From contig NC_080582.1 of assembly GCF_029962835.1 (NCBI RefSeq), forward strand, positions 76,814,177 to 76,878,176: 64,000 nt of DNA, in the 5' to 3' direction. Position numbers and translations under genes: made by a program. The stretch is from Magnolia sinica. Lineage: Eukaryota; Streptophyta; Magnoliopsida; Magnoliales; Magnoliaceae. This document shows positions 1-9,993 of this stretch, piece after piece. Position 1 is the first letter of the stretch. Every line of letters starts with the position of its first letter. The notes beneath the pieces are model-generated. The model was not told the origin of the DNA. It searched no databases and saw only the letters and a program-made list of their open reading frames with translations.

Positions 1-1879
1 TTATTTTGTGATGTACATGGCAAAATTATACATATAAGTGTACACCCATTCTTTAAAAAATAAAAAATTAGAACTAACTTTTTAGGCCTAGATCATCATT
101 GATTTGTAGGTCCCATTGTTTCATAAGAGATCTTTTCTCATAACCAACTGGTAAGAGTTTTGGGCATAATAAGATCTTCATGATAAATCATTAAATTTTT
201 TTTTTTAGATGGACCACTTGAGAGTTATGATACATATTTGAGATGGATGGTGAGATAATAGATTTAAGTGTGGAAATTGAGGAATTTGGTTTAATTTAGG
301 TGAATGGGTCTTGGTATATGTTTGGATACAAATGGGCATGTGCAAACAAGGTTTTAAGAATGATCTACGTGCATGGGCATCCACACCCTTGGATGTTTTG
401 GATTGATAATGGATCTAACATTTTGAGGTATTAACTCAAAAGATCAGGAATTCAATCAAGGATTTTTAAGCGCTACATAGTGATGAACTCGGTTTTGCAA
501 TTGGGTCACTGATCATGGGTGATTTCTACTATCAGATTAGATTCTCATATAGCTGTTTAGAAAATGTCCAGACGGTTTTTCGATAGGGCCTATAGAAAGT
601 ATTTTTTTAGAAAGATTTGTACATGTGGATATTTATAATAAGATTAGTTGGTGCACAAATTGATCATGTAGCATTTGTTAGAATCTTAATTCACTAGTAT
701 GATTTTTATAATATAATATATATATATATATATAAGAATTATAATAGTCATATCAAACTATTGATTCGGGTCCCAAAAATGGGCAGATCTAATCATGCAA
801 TGTTTGGTTTGGTATGATAGAGATGTCCAAAAATCCTACAGATGGAATGTAATATATATATATATATATGATCTTAAGGTAAATGTACGGAGGGTTTTAC
901 GATCGGGCAAAAGGTTTATAAGATATACGTCGTTTTTAACATATACCCTTCAAATCATAATTATGGTCTTTTAAGTTGGTCATGCGATATGTATGATCAC
1001 GTTTAATGAAATCTAACCCGATAAGAATCTTAGGTATCATGAAAGATATGTCATAATCCGACAATTAGGAATTCGGGTAAGTGGACCTATGCAATTGTGG
1101 CCCCTGATTCATGAAAAAATAAAAAATTAGACTTTGAAATTGAAAAAAGTAAATTAGTAGTTAGGTTCATTAAATAATGAATAAGTGTACAAATAGTTTC
1201 CCAATTGAATGAGTAGTTAAAAAGTTATTGGGGATATATGACAATGTAATGTAGGGTTCATCAAAGGAAAGTGTTCTCCTATCATAGTTACTGGTATTAA
1301 GTTTTAATATTTATAGGACAAGTTTTTAATTTGGCAAAAAAAAAAAAAAAAAGAGTAAACAAAAATAAATAAATAAATTGTACCCTCAAAATTTACTCGG
1401 GATATTACAATTACGGTGCATTTGGATGCCTATAAGTTCTTTAATTTATCAGTCACATACTCTTAATTTACTTATACGTGAAAGTAATGCCAAGGTAATT
1501 TTGTTTGGATGCAAGCTATATAAATTATTTATAGATAAGTTGGTTTTTATATTTGAATAACATGCATGTTAGTTACAAATAAGAAAATACATATTCACAT
1601 CAATTAAAGCTTAGAGTAAGAAATTATTCCAAAATTAAACTGAGACGTAAGAAATATTAGCCCAAAGTATGATATTTTGTCAAACTCATCTACATGAATA
1701 ATTGAGCCGGTTCTTACGTTAAACTAATTATCACTTGAGATATAAAAATAGGCCAACATATTCAAAATACATGTAATAGAGAAGGATATCTTCAGATAAG
1801 TAACAACGAAATTCTAAAAAATTCATTTTCTATTCAAAATATATAGTAATACTATGGGGGAGAAAAACATACATACAAA
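1..1879. other. AT-rich intergenic DNA 3' of the LRR gene
   Basis: No supported gene. The stretch is AT-rich with short (TA)n runs near 717-733 and 853-869 and a poly-A run near 1337-1352. I looked on the minus strand for a kinase domain that could continue the LRR gene ending at 1880 and saw no glycine-rich loop, HRD or DFG motif. Confidence 0.6.
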
Positions 1880-3700
1880 TCACATCAACCATCTTTTCCT
1901 CTTCATGCAAACTGGCACACCGGGGATCGACCCACATATATGTGGATTGCCGAGGAACGAGAGATAGGTGAAATTTGTGAACATTCCGCTCGTGGGTATT
2001 GGTCCATTGAAATCGTTATATGAGAGATTCAGCAGAACAAGACTAACAGATCCCCCGAGCCCAACTGGGATCTCTCCAGATAATGAATTGTAGGAGACGT
2101 CGAGTGATTCGAGGTTCCGAAGCAATCCTAACGTACCGGGAAGCTTTCCTTCGAGCAAATTATGAGAGAAATTGATCATGCAAGCGGCGATGCAGCCCAC
2201 TAGCTGAGGGAATATGCTGCCATGGAAATGGTTCGACGATAGATCAATCTCCTGGACTGTTTCCATCTTGCTAAGCTCTAATGGCAGTGTCCCATTTATA
2301 AGATTGTGTGAAAGATTCAAGAAAATTCCCATATGGGTTAGTCCAAATATTTCTTTAGGAATTGCTGTTAATCTGTTGAAAGATACATCCAACCTGTTTA
2401 AGGACTTGCACCTTCCTATAGAAGGTGAGATTCCTGAAAGGTTGTTTTCTTGAAGAAAAAGATCACTGAGGAAGATAAGGTTTCCTAGACTACCCGGGAC
2501 TTCGAACGATAATCTATTTTTTGATAAATCAAGCTGATTCAACAGATTAATCTGTCCGATTGACGGTGGAATTGGGCCGATCAGCGAATTGTTGGATAAG
2601 ATTAGCCATTGCAGGTTCTGCAATCGGCCTATCTCATCTGGGATCTTCCCATTTAGGAGGTTACTTGATAAGTTGAGCACCGTGAGATTGGAGAGGTTGA
2701 CTATGGTGGGTGGGATCGACCCGAATATCCGGTTGTCTTGGAGATATATGCTTGATAAGTAGATCCCGAGCTGATCGATTGTGGTCGGCAATTGGCCTCC
2801 AAGGCCCATTCCCGCCAGTTCGATGGCCTGTAGGTGAGTGCAGTTGGAAAGGGCTTTGAAGAACGGGGCAAGATTGGTGTTGTGATCATGGCTCGTGAAA
2901 AGGTTATTTGATAGGAGGAGGAGTTCGAGGAGTGGCAATCTGCTGACGGTTTCGGTAGGCAGTTCACCGGAAAGTCTGTTGTTCTCCACATCCAACCATT
3001 TCAAAATGGTGCAATTTGAGAGCGATGGAGGGAGTTTCCCACTCAAATTATTTGAATATAGCTGGAGGAACATTAGGTTGGAGAGATGGTTTCCTATCTC
3101 TGGTGGGATTTCTCCATGGAGGGCGTTCTCAGAGAAATCTACGTAGCCTAATGATGTGCAATTGTACAAGATCGATGAGGGGATGGTACCTGTCAGACGG
3201 TTTCCTTTGAGGTCTAGATAAAAGAGTCCAGAAAGGAGGGAAAGTGAATCAGGGATCAGACCGTGGAGGAGGTTCCCGAAGAGGTTGAGTTCGTTGAGGC
3301 GCCATAGGGAGCCCAGTTCTGGAGGTATGAGCCCCACGAGGTTGTTTTCAGATAGGTCTAGTAAGAGGAGCCCAGTGAGATTGGCGAGGAATGGAGAGAG
3401 CGGGCCGTGAATGCCGCTACGGTTGAGTAGGAGTTGCACCACACGGTGGTGCTGATGGTTGCACACCACACCTGTGAAGTTGCAGACATTGGATGAATTT
3501 TGCCAGTCTGCAAGAATGGATTGAGAGTCTTGGGTCATGGTGTCCTTGAAGGCTAGGAGAGCTGCTTTGTCAGTGAGAATTGTAGGATGGTGATGGTGAT
3601 AGATCAATGGGTGGGCTGTCGTGTAGAACATAGGTAGAAAGAGTAGTAGACAGAATGTCTTCTTCATGGGTTGGATCTCCATGTCGATGGTGGCGATCAT
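1880..3700 (-). CDS. LRR receptor ectodomain, At2g24130-like, kinase missing
   Basis: One uninterrupted 606-codon frame. The first Met is at 3700; the Met at 3667 (residue 12) starts a better signal peptide (MKKTFCLLLFLPMF), so either could be used. An LRRNT_2 cap follows at residues 42-81 (AALLAFKD, then W-x-C and VVCN). About 19 plant-type LRRs (LxxLxLxxNxLxGxIP) run from about 100 to 575, then a C-terminal cap (FLGNPHICGSIPGVPVC). Repeats 13 and 14 are one or two residues short, and many N-x-S/T sites fit an extracellular protein. The order and wording of the repeats, including the HDHNTNLAPFF island, match Arabidopsis At2g24130 as I recall it. That family continues into a membrane helix and Ser/Thr kinase. 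Here the frame stops after MKRKRWLM, so this is a truncated receptor, or its 3' exons lie more than 1.8 kb away outside the window. Confidence 0.88.
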   Translation of the reverse strand: MIATIDMEIQPMKKTFCLLLFLPMFYTTAHPLIYHHHHPTILTDKAALLAFKDTMTQDSQSILADWQNSSNVCNFTGVVCNHQHHRVVQLLLNRSGIHGPLSPFLANLTGLLLLDLSENNLVGLIPPELGSLWRLNELNLFGNLLHGLIPDSLSLLSGLFYLDLKGNRLTGTIPSSILYNCTSLGYVDFSENALHGEIPPEIGNHLSNLMFLQLYSNNLSGKLPPSLSNCTILKWLDVENNRLSGELPTETVSRLPLLELLLLSNNLFTSHDHNTNLAPFFKALSNCTHLQAIELAGMGLGGQLPTTIDQLGIYLSSIYLQDNRIFGSIPPTIVNLSNLTVLNLSSNLLNGKIPDEIGRLQNLQWLILSNNSLIGPIPPSIGQINLLNQLDLSKNRLSFEVPGSLGNLIFLSDLFLQENNLSGISPSIGRCKSLNRLDVSFNRLTAIPKEIFGLTHMGIFLNLSHNLINGTLPLELSKMETVQEIDLSSNHFHGSIFPQLVGCIAACMINFSHNLLEGKLPGTLGLLRNLESLDVSYNSLSGEIPVGLGGSVSLVLLNLSYNDFNGPIPTSGMFTNFTYLSFLGNPHICGSIPGVPVCMKRKRWLM

Positions 3701-3822
3701 TTGTATGGAGAAAGCATCAGTGGCTAATTATAGCTTCCATGGCTGTTGCACTGAGTTTTAAGTGTAAGTGATCAGTGTAAGCTGTATGATCTTCGATCAG
3801 TCCCGTTGTGTCGAAGACCACT

Positions 3823-3830
3823 TATTTATA
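3823..3830 (-). promoter_or_regulatory. Probable TATA box of the LRR gene
   Basis: On the coding strand the bases read TATAAATA, 123-156 bp upstream of the two candidate start codons. This is a normal plant spacing. It is a motif match only. Confidence 0.5.
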
Positions 3831-3959
3831 TGGTTTGTGTGCATTAAACACTATCGATTTTGAGAGGTGGTCCCAACTCACGATGACCGCATGATCACAA
3901 TCAGACGATTTTTAATAATCACATAGACGGAAATTCAGTGTAAGTTACACTGGGTTGAG

Positions 3960-3961
<2 letters not shown>

Positions 3962-3995
<34 letters not shown>
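3962..3995. repeat. (GA)n microsatellite upstream of the LRR gene
   Basis: A pure GA run of about 34 bp. On the gene's own strand it is (TC)n, about 130 bp upstream of the TATA box. GA/CT runs are common in plant promoters and leaders; whether it acts is unknown. Confidence 0.9.
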
Positions 3996-3998
<3 letters not shown>

Positions 3999-4429
3999 CA
4001 ATGGAGTTTTCTACTCAGGCTATGATTTGTCGTGGGACTTCGATCTTCACTTTGCACGAGCGCGGCATTTTTATGAAGTGGGTGCTTATTCCTTTCCACG
4101 AGTGCGGCATTTTTATGAAGTGGGTGATTAATCCTTTTCCATTTTGGAGCATTCGAAACCGTTAGATTTGGATTGATGGAAAGGATTAGTTGTCTAGATG
4201 ACGGCTGGATTTTGATGAACCGTATTGCTGTCTGATCATTGGTCAGAGGGCGATGGGAAGTGAGCCACAGGTGATCGCACTACCTGTTCAAAAGTCGTTT
4301 ATGCTGGTGGGACCTACTTCTTAGAATCAGTCAAACAATCATCTACACTTAGATATTGCTACTCGTGTTTCAGAGGAGGGAGCGGATTCGGTGAGGCACC
4401 GGACTCACCCAAGACGGTGCGACACTTGC

Positions 4430-4850
4430 TGTCGAGCCTACATTGATTAATGTATTCTATATCCACGCTGTCTGCTCTTTTTTACAGATCATTTTAGGGC
4501 CTTATCCCAAAAATGAAGCAGATAGGTGGACCATGCCATAGGAAACAATGGTGATTGAATGCCCTGCCATTAAAAACTTCTTAAAGCGCACGTTGTGTTC
4601 CTGTATTGTTTATTTGTCATCCCATCTGTTGATAAGGTCACATAAGCCTGTATATAGGCAAAAATATATACATATATTAGATTGATCTGAAAAAAATTTC
4701 TCCCATTAATGTTCAATCACTAATATTTCCTATCGTATGATCCACCTGATAATTGGATCTAATTCTTTTTTGAGATAATGCCCTAAAATAATATGACGAA
4801 ACAGATGAACGGCATAGATACAGAATACATATATTAAGGTGGGTCCCAAA
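4430..4850. mobile_element. Palindromic 'GTGGGCCC' MITE, copy 1
   Basis: It has the family landmarks: 'tatccacgctgtc', 'gatcattttagggc', 'ggaccatgcc', 'aaggtcacat', then their reverse complements ending 'ggcatagatacagaatacat'. The two halves of each family member are imperfect reverse complements around a central 'AAGGTCACA' region. There is no coding capacity. Confidence 0.65.
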
Positions 4851-4909
4851 GTAAGGGTTGCATTGTCTTGGATTAGTCATTGTCTCACTTAATCAGCTCT
4901 CTTCATAAT

Positions 4910-5452
4910 GAGGGGTGTAGACTGAGTCGAACCAAGTTGAGCTGGCCTCCGACTCGGCTCGGCCACTAGCTGAGCTCAGCTTGAACTCGGCTCGGCTCGG
5001 CTCGGTCAGTAGCTCAGGCCAATTCAAGCCAAAATTGGGTCTCTGCGGCATTTTCACAAACATGCAGTGCACTTTCAATTTCTCACTATAGGTAAAATAG
5101 CATGCAGTTGTTTACAAGTATTTCATCAAACACCTTACAGACAAAATTAAAATCAAGGAAAAATGGCATTTGTTTCATATACATACCTTCCTTGTTGCTA
5201 GCCAATACTTCATTGACTCATTTCATCAAACACTTGGTGAGCAACATCAATATCAAAGTAACCGAGTCACCGAACTAGTTCGATTCGAGTTGGGGTTCGA
5301 TCTGAGTCGAGTCGAGCTCGGTTCGAAATTTTTTTGAGCTAAAAAAGTCTGCTCGACTCGGCTCAAACTCAGCTTCCAATCGAGTCGAATCGAGCTTTTT
5401 CGAGTTGAGTCGAGCGAGCTAACTGATCCAACTCAGTTTGTGTACACCTCTA
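4910..5452. mobile_element. Non-autonomous hAT-like element
   Basis: A 543-bp element bounded by an exact 8-bp direct repeat TTCATAAT (4902-4909 and 5453-5460), the TSD length typical of hAT transposons. Imperfect terminal inverted repeats read GAGGGGTGTAGAC and, from the other end, TAGAGGTGTACAC. The subterminal regions are dense in GAGTCGAG/CTCGGCTCG motifs in both orientations. No transposase is present. Confidence 0.8.
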
Positions 5453-5569
5453 TTCATAATCTCGGTATAGTCAGCTTGGGCATTGATTGTTCGGATGTCT
5501 TACTAGGCGGATTTGGTGGTTTGCCGCACACTACTGACCTTAGTGGTGTGTTTATGTGGCAAAGTTTTG

Positions 5570-5956
5570 TTGGCCACCATAACGTATGTGTTTTATCGAT
5601 GCTATCAATTTATTCTACGAGATTAATTTAAGGCATGCACCCAAAATGAATCAGATCCAACTCTCAAGTAAACTACATCACAAAAGCAATAAGTATTAAA
5701 CACATATCATTAAGGTTTTGAATCAAGCTTATATGCATGTTTTCCTTTATTTAATTCTATATAACTTTATAAACAAGTTTGATGGCAAATAAATATGATG
5801 GCAGTCTTAAGAAAGTTTTAATAGTGGATGTTATTGTCTTAATATTGTCCTACTGCTTCTTGGCATAAGCCTCATTTTTTAACTCATACCTTATAATAAT
5901 ATCATATAATGAATAAAATGTGTAAATATAAGACATACATAATAGTGGGACCCAAA
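5570..5956. mobile_element. Palindromic 'GTGGGCCC' MITE, copy 2 (decayed)
   Basis: It starts 'accataacgtatgtgtttta', carries 'aatgaatcagatccaactc' and 'gatggcaaataaatatgatg', and ends with the inverted counterpart 'agacatacataatagtggga'. More diverged and AT-shifted than other copies. Confidence 0.55.
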
Positions 5957-6049
5957 AACTTTGCCACTCAAGTCGCTTCTCTTGGGAGGGCGGGGATTAG
6001 GTACTACCCCCACCTGTTCGGAACTCGAGACGGGCAGAGCCCCCGTGGG

Positions 6050-6475
6050 CCACCGAGCCTCCAACGTCATGTATGACTTCTATCCATACCGTTCATCCAT
6101 TTTTTCATATCATTTTAGAATACCGGAGAAAAAATAATAATAAGGCAAATTCAAGGCTTAAATGGACCACACATTGGATATTAAATTCTTACTGTTGAAA
6201 ATTTCTTAGGGATCACAAAAGTTATGGATTAGGATGATATTTATTTTTTCACTTCATCCATGTATATATGACTATGTCAACAGTTTGGATGGAAAATAAA
6301 TGACACAGTGGACCCTATGAAGGTTTCAATGGTGGGCATCCTTAGCACTGCTACTTCTTGTGGTGTGGTCCAGTTGAGCCTTTGATCTGCCTTATTTTTT
6401 ATCCAGTATTGTAAAATGATATGGAAAAATGGATGGACGGTGTAGATAAAAGTAATCCATCACAGTGGCCCCTCA
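6050..6475. mobile_element. Palindromic 'GTGGGCCC' MITE, copy 3
   Basis: Both arms are visible: 'tatccataccgttcatcc' on the left and 'ggatggacggtgtagataa' on the right. The flanks themselves look inverted ('ggattaggtactaccccc' near 5994 and 'gaggtagtacctaatccgcg' near 6518), so the MITE may sit inside a larger inverted-repeat element of about 5985-6540. Confidence 0.65.
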
Positions 6476-6639
6476 GGGCCCGCAGGGCCTTCGCCTGTCC
6501 CGAGCTCGTAACAGGCTGAGGTAGTACCTAATCCGCGCCCCTCTTCGGATGGGGAGATCGATCCTTTGCTGACAGAAATATTAGCTGCACCCTCACGATG
6601 GTGCCTGTGCCCCCGAATAGATATTCCCGACCCATGATA

Positions 6640-7140
6640 TCGGAAACTTGGGGCCCATGGAGATGCCTGTGATAAATTCACTCCGTTCATCAGTTTTGCA
6701 TGACCACAGTACCACAAGAATCTAAAAGTCAGCAACGATTCCAAAACTCATGTGTGCCATACCACTCGAAACTACATAGACTGAACGGCCACCATTGGAA
6801 ACTTTGTGGGGCCACATAAGCTTTGTGTCAGGATGATATTTGTGCGTACAGTTTATGTGAGTGCTATTAACCCTATGAACGGTTAGGATGGCATATAAAT
6901 ATCATGGCCAGCTCTAAGAAGGTTTCAACGGGGGACGTTTCCATTCACATGGCCTCGTCACTGGTGTAGCCTGAATAATTTTTAAAATTCAGTAGCATGG
7001 AATGGGCTGATATGCGTGGGCCTCCGTTATGTATCTGTTCGTCCATGCAGTCCATACCTTCCCTCAGATCATGCTACGGTATTAACCCAAAAATAAGAAA
7101 GATCCGCCGCTCTAGGAGACCACACCATAGATGACTCTTG
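6640..7140. repeat. Rearranged MITE-derived segments
   Basis: Pieces of the same palindromic family are recognisable ('gttcatcagttttgcatgac', 'gtgtcaggatgatatttgtg', 'atggcatataaatatcatgg', then a half copy from 7018), but not in full order. Probably a chimaera or an old deleted copy. Confidence 0.45.
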
Positions 7141-7160
7141 TCATTTAACGCAGTTTGCAT

Positions 7161-7321
7161 TTTATTATTTTTATTTTTTTTATTTTTTGTTACACACGCA
7201 CACACACCCCACGTACTCACGCTGGTGGAATTTCAATTTCACCACCTATTGGTACTCAAACCCTTGACCGGGAGTTGAAACTCCTGAGAGTCTACCACCC
7301 GAGCAAGAGTAAGGACCCTAA
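7161..7321 (-). mobile_element. tRNA-derived SINE with 13-bp target duplication
   Basis: Read on the minus strand there is a pol III A-box-like TGGTAGACTCT and a B-box-like GGTTTGAGTACC about 35 bp later, followed by an A-rich 3' tail (the T-rich run at 7161-7190). It is flanked by the 13-bp imperfect direct repeat AYGCAGTTTGYAT at 7148-7160 and 7322-7334, as expected from LINE-mediated insertion. Confidence 0.75.
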
Positions 7322-7604
7322 ATGCAGTTTGTATTTCTACTAGAGTGTTAGATCTGGCTCATTTTTGGGTTCCCTGCTATCGTTTGGGGGTCGGGCACAA
7401 TCCGCTTCAAGCCATCTATGTCCCATACGCTTTCATTGGAGGAGAGCTTTGATACTCTAACAGTCTGATGGATGATAAGCAGGCATTTAGAAATTGCATA
7501 TGTGAAACACTAGTGAGTCAAATTAAGCTTGGTTTCTAGTTTAGATGCATAGTAAAAGGCAGCAGATTGGGTCCACCGGCCGGTACGGAAATCAGTCTAG
7601 GCAG

Positions 7605-8030
7605 GGGCTTTGTGGGCCACCATGATGAATGAGTTTTATCCATGCCCTTCATCCATTTTTTCAGATAATTTTACCATATGAATCCAAAAATGAGACAGTT
7701 CCAAGGCTCAAGTGAACCACACCAAATGAAGCAGTGGTGATAATGACGCCCACTGTTGAAGCCCTCCTAGGGCCCACAATGATGTTTATTTAACATCAAA
7801 CCTATTCATAAGGTCACACAAACCTAGATGAAGGGAAAACACAAATGTCAGTTTGATACCAAACTTCTATATGCCACTAGAAGCTTTTAAGGGTGGGCAT
7901 TCAATCCCCATGGTGTGGTCCAATGAGCATTAGATTTGCCTCATTTTTGGGCTCATATCCTAAAATGATCAGGAAAAATTGGATGGACAGCTTAGATAAA
8001 ACCTACATCATGGTGGGCCCACATAGCCCC
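7605..8030. mobile_element. Palindromic 'GTGGGCCC' MITE, copy 4
   Basis: One of the best preserved copies, from 'gtgggccaccatgatgaatg' to 'acctacatcatggtgggccc'. Both arms contain the inverted pair 'aaaatgagacag'/'ttgcctcattttt' around a central AAGGTCACACAAACC. Confidence 0.75.
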
Positions 8031-8102
8031 TGCCTAGAGCAATCCCGTCCATGGCGAGGCGGCTTCAGGCATTGGATTGTGGATATTGATGAGGGCCTGT
8101 TG

Positions 8103-8256
8103 TTTTCTTCTTTTTTTTTAGCTTGTTAGTACACACCCATGTCAGTACACATACTCCATGTTAGCCACCCCCGCTAGGGATCGATACCAAGACCTCAAGT
8201 GTTGAAACGAGGTATCTCCACTCAGTCTGCTAATTGAGCTATGGATCTGGGTGTTT
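8103..8256 (-). mobile_element. tRNA-derived SINE, second family
   Basis: On the minus strand an A-box (ATAGCTCAATTAG) is followed by a B-box (GGTATCGATCCC), then an A-rich tail (T run at 8109-8119). Flanking direct repeats at 8089-8102 and 8257-8270 differ at a few positions (ATSAGGGCCYRTTG). A 3' fragment of this family recurs near 22,030. Confidence 0.75.
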
Positions 8257-8636
8257 ATCAGGGCCCATTGATGGTACAGAGGTTGACGTGGGCCAAGATT
8301 TTGAATTGTTCACAATAGGCGTATTAAAAAATTTTATTTGGCATGGCCCAGAAGCCCATTAATAGCTCTAACATTTATTAAACAGTTAAAATGAAAATTG
8401 TGACTATAGTCATATTTCACCAAACATGTTAATAGATAAAAAGTTACAATAAGTCTGAACTTGGAACCGTGAATCAGTAATATTAGGTTTTATACTTTGG
8501 CAGGTTGAATTTGAGTTAATGTAGGCAATGTGTATCCTAGCTATCCATCATAAGCATGCCACTATTCAGGTTCCCTACCTAAGAATCGAGTTGGTTCACT
8601 AGTCGGGTGGGCCACAATTAAAAGAATAATTGTAGG

Positions 8637-8640
<4 letters not shown>

Positions 8641-8686
<46 letters not shown>
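8641..8686. repeat. (TA)n microsatellite
   Basis: An uninterrupted TA dinucleotide run of about 46 bp. Confidence 0.95.
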
Positions 8687-8688
<2 letters not shown>

Positions 8689-9993
8689 TAGTAGTTTTCT
8701 AACCTATGTTGGTTGCTCTATTTGTTTTTAATTATGTGGGCATGCCAAAATTGATATAACGGATCTGATTCGCCAAAATAATTAGATACATTCACTATGA
8801 ATGTATATGACTAAAATTTGAAAAGATCAGTCACTTACTCAATCACTTGCATAAGTTTATAATGATCAATTAATAATCGGAGGGTGGGATTCTTTCTCTG
8901 AAAGTGGATTATTTTGTGCCTTAAAAAAAAGTAACTTCTAAAATACCAATGCAAATCAAATTTATATATATATAAAGCCTTACAATCAGTCACAGAGAGC
9001 AATTTTAAGAACTGCTTGATATTGAATAGAGAACAAATCAAGCGTATGAGTGTAAACTTCGTTTACAACTAAAGATTGTAGCTAAGGATTACTACTACTT
9101 GATTACTCCTAGGATAAGTTAAAATGAAGTAAATTGATAGATAAGTTTATTTGTTAGGTTGATGATTTGTTGGATCCTTTCTTCCATCGCATCCATATGT
9201 TATTCATAAAGCCTTGTTGCAACTTGCTCTTCTAGATCTTTCTTTTATTACTGCAACGATTACAGTAGCCAGAAAGTCTGTCTAGATCATTCTCTTTTAT
9301 CACGTTTTTTCTCAAGAGTATCTCTCTACATCCTTCTTTTTATCACACTTCTTCTTTCTAACTATTTCTCTTACAGACACCCCTTGGCCGGTTGCTTTAC
9401 CTCTGTCGACCAATATTTTATTTTAATTACCCCCGATCGCATTTATATCTTAAACAGCTCGACCTGCTTTTTGTATGTTGACCGCAACATTCTATCAATC
9501 CCTCATTGACGTGTAGAATTAGACTTACGCCAACTGTAAACCCACAAAAAGTGCTCCAAATCTTTGAAGATCTTTTTATCCACTTCATATTTATCATACA
9601 ATGTCACATGTCACTTTCCTATTTGCTTCCCCATGCTTGCTTGAAATAGGGTACAACAACCTAATACCTTTATTTTTTTATGCTAACATCTAGATAATGA
9701 GGTCCACTTGATGGATGACTTATATAACTTGTCTACTATCATACTTACATACATGGTAGCGTGTACAGTAGCTTGGTCATCCGCTTGTGTGGGCTTAACC
9801 AAGCTCACTCTAAAACATTTTTTAATTTAGGTACTATATAACTTCATCTTTCAACAAGGTTGTAGATTAGATTGTCAATTGTACCCGATGAACCTGGCAT
9901 AGTTTTATGCATGGTGTGGATGTCCAATACACATCACGGTGAAACCCACACAGGTCGATCGACATTATAATTGGTGTGTGTGTGTGTGTGTAT
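8687..9993. other. Non-coding intergenic stretch
   Basis: AT-rich, with short uninformative frames only. A (GT)n run lies at about 9973-9990. No domain, RNA gene or clear transposon boundary seen. Confidence 0.5.

Noticed and set aside
1-1879. A kinase domain completing the LRR receptor
   Set aside because: No kinase motifs on the minus strand in any frame; only short AT-rich frames.
8103-8256. A functional tRNA gene
   Set aside because: A- and B-boxes are present, but no cloverleaf with paired acceptor stem is evident, and an A-rich tail with target repeats marks it as a SINE.
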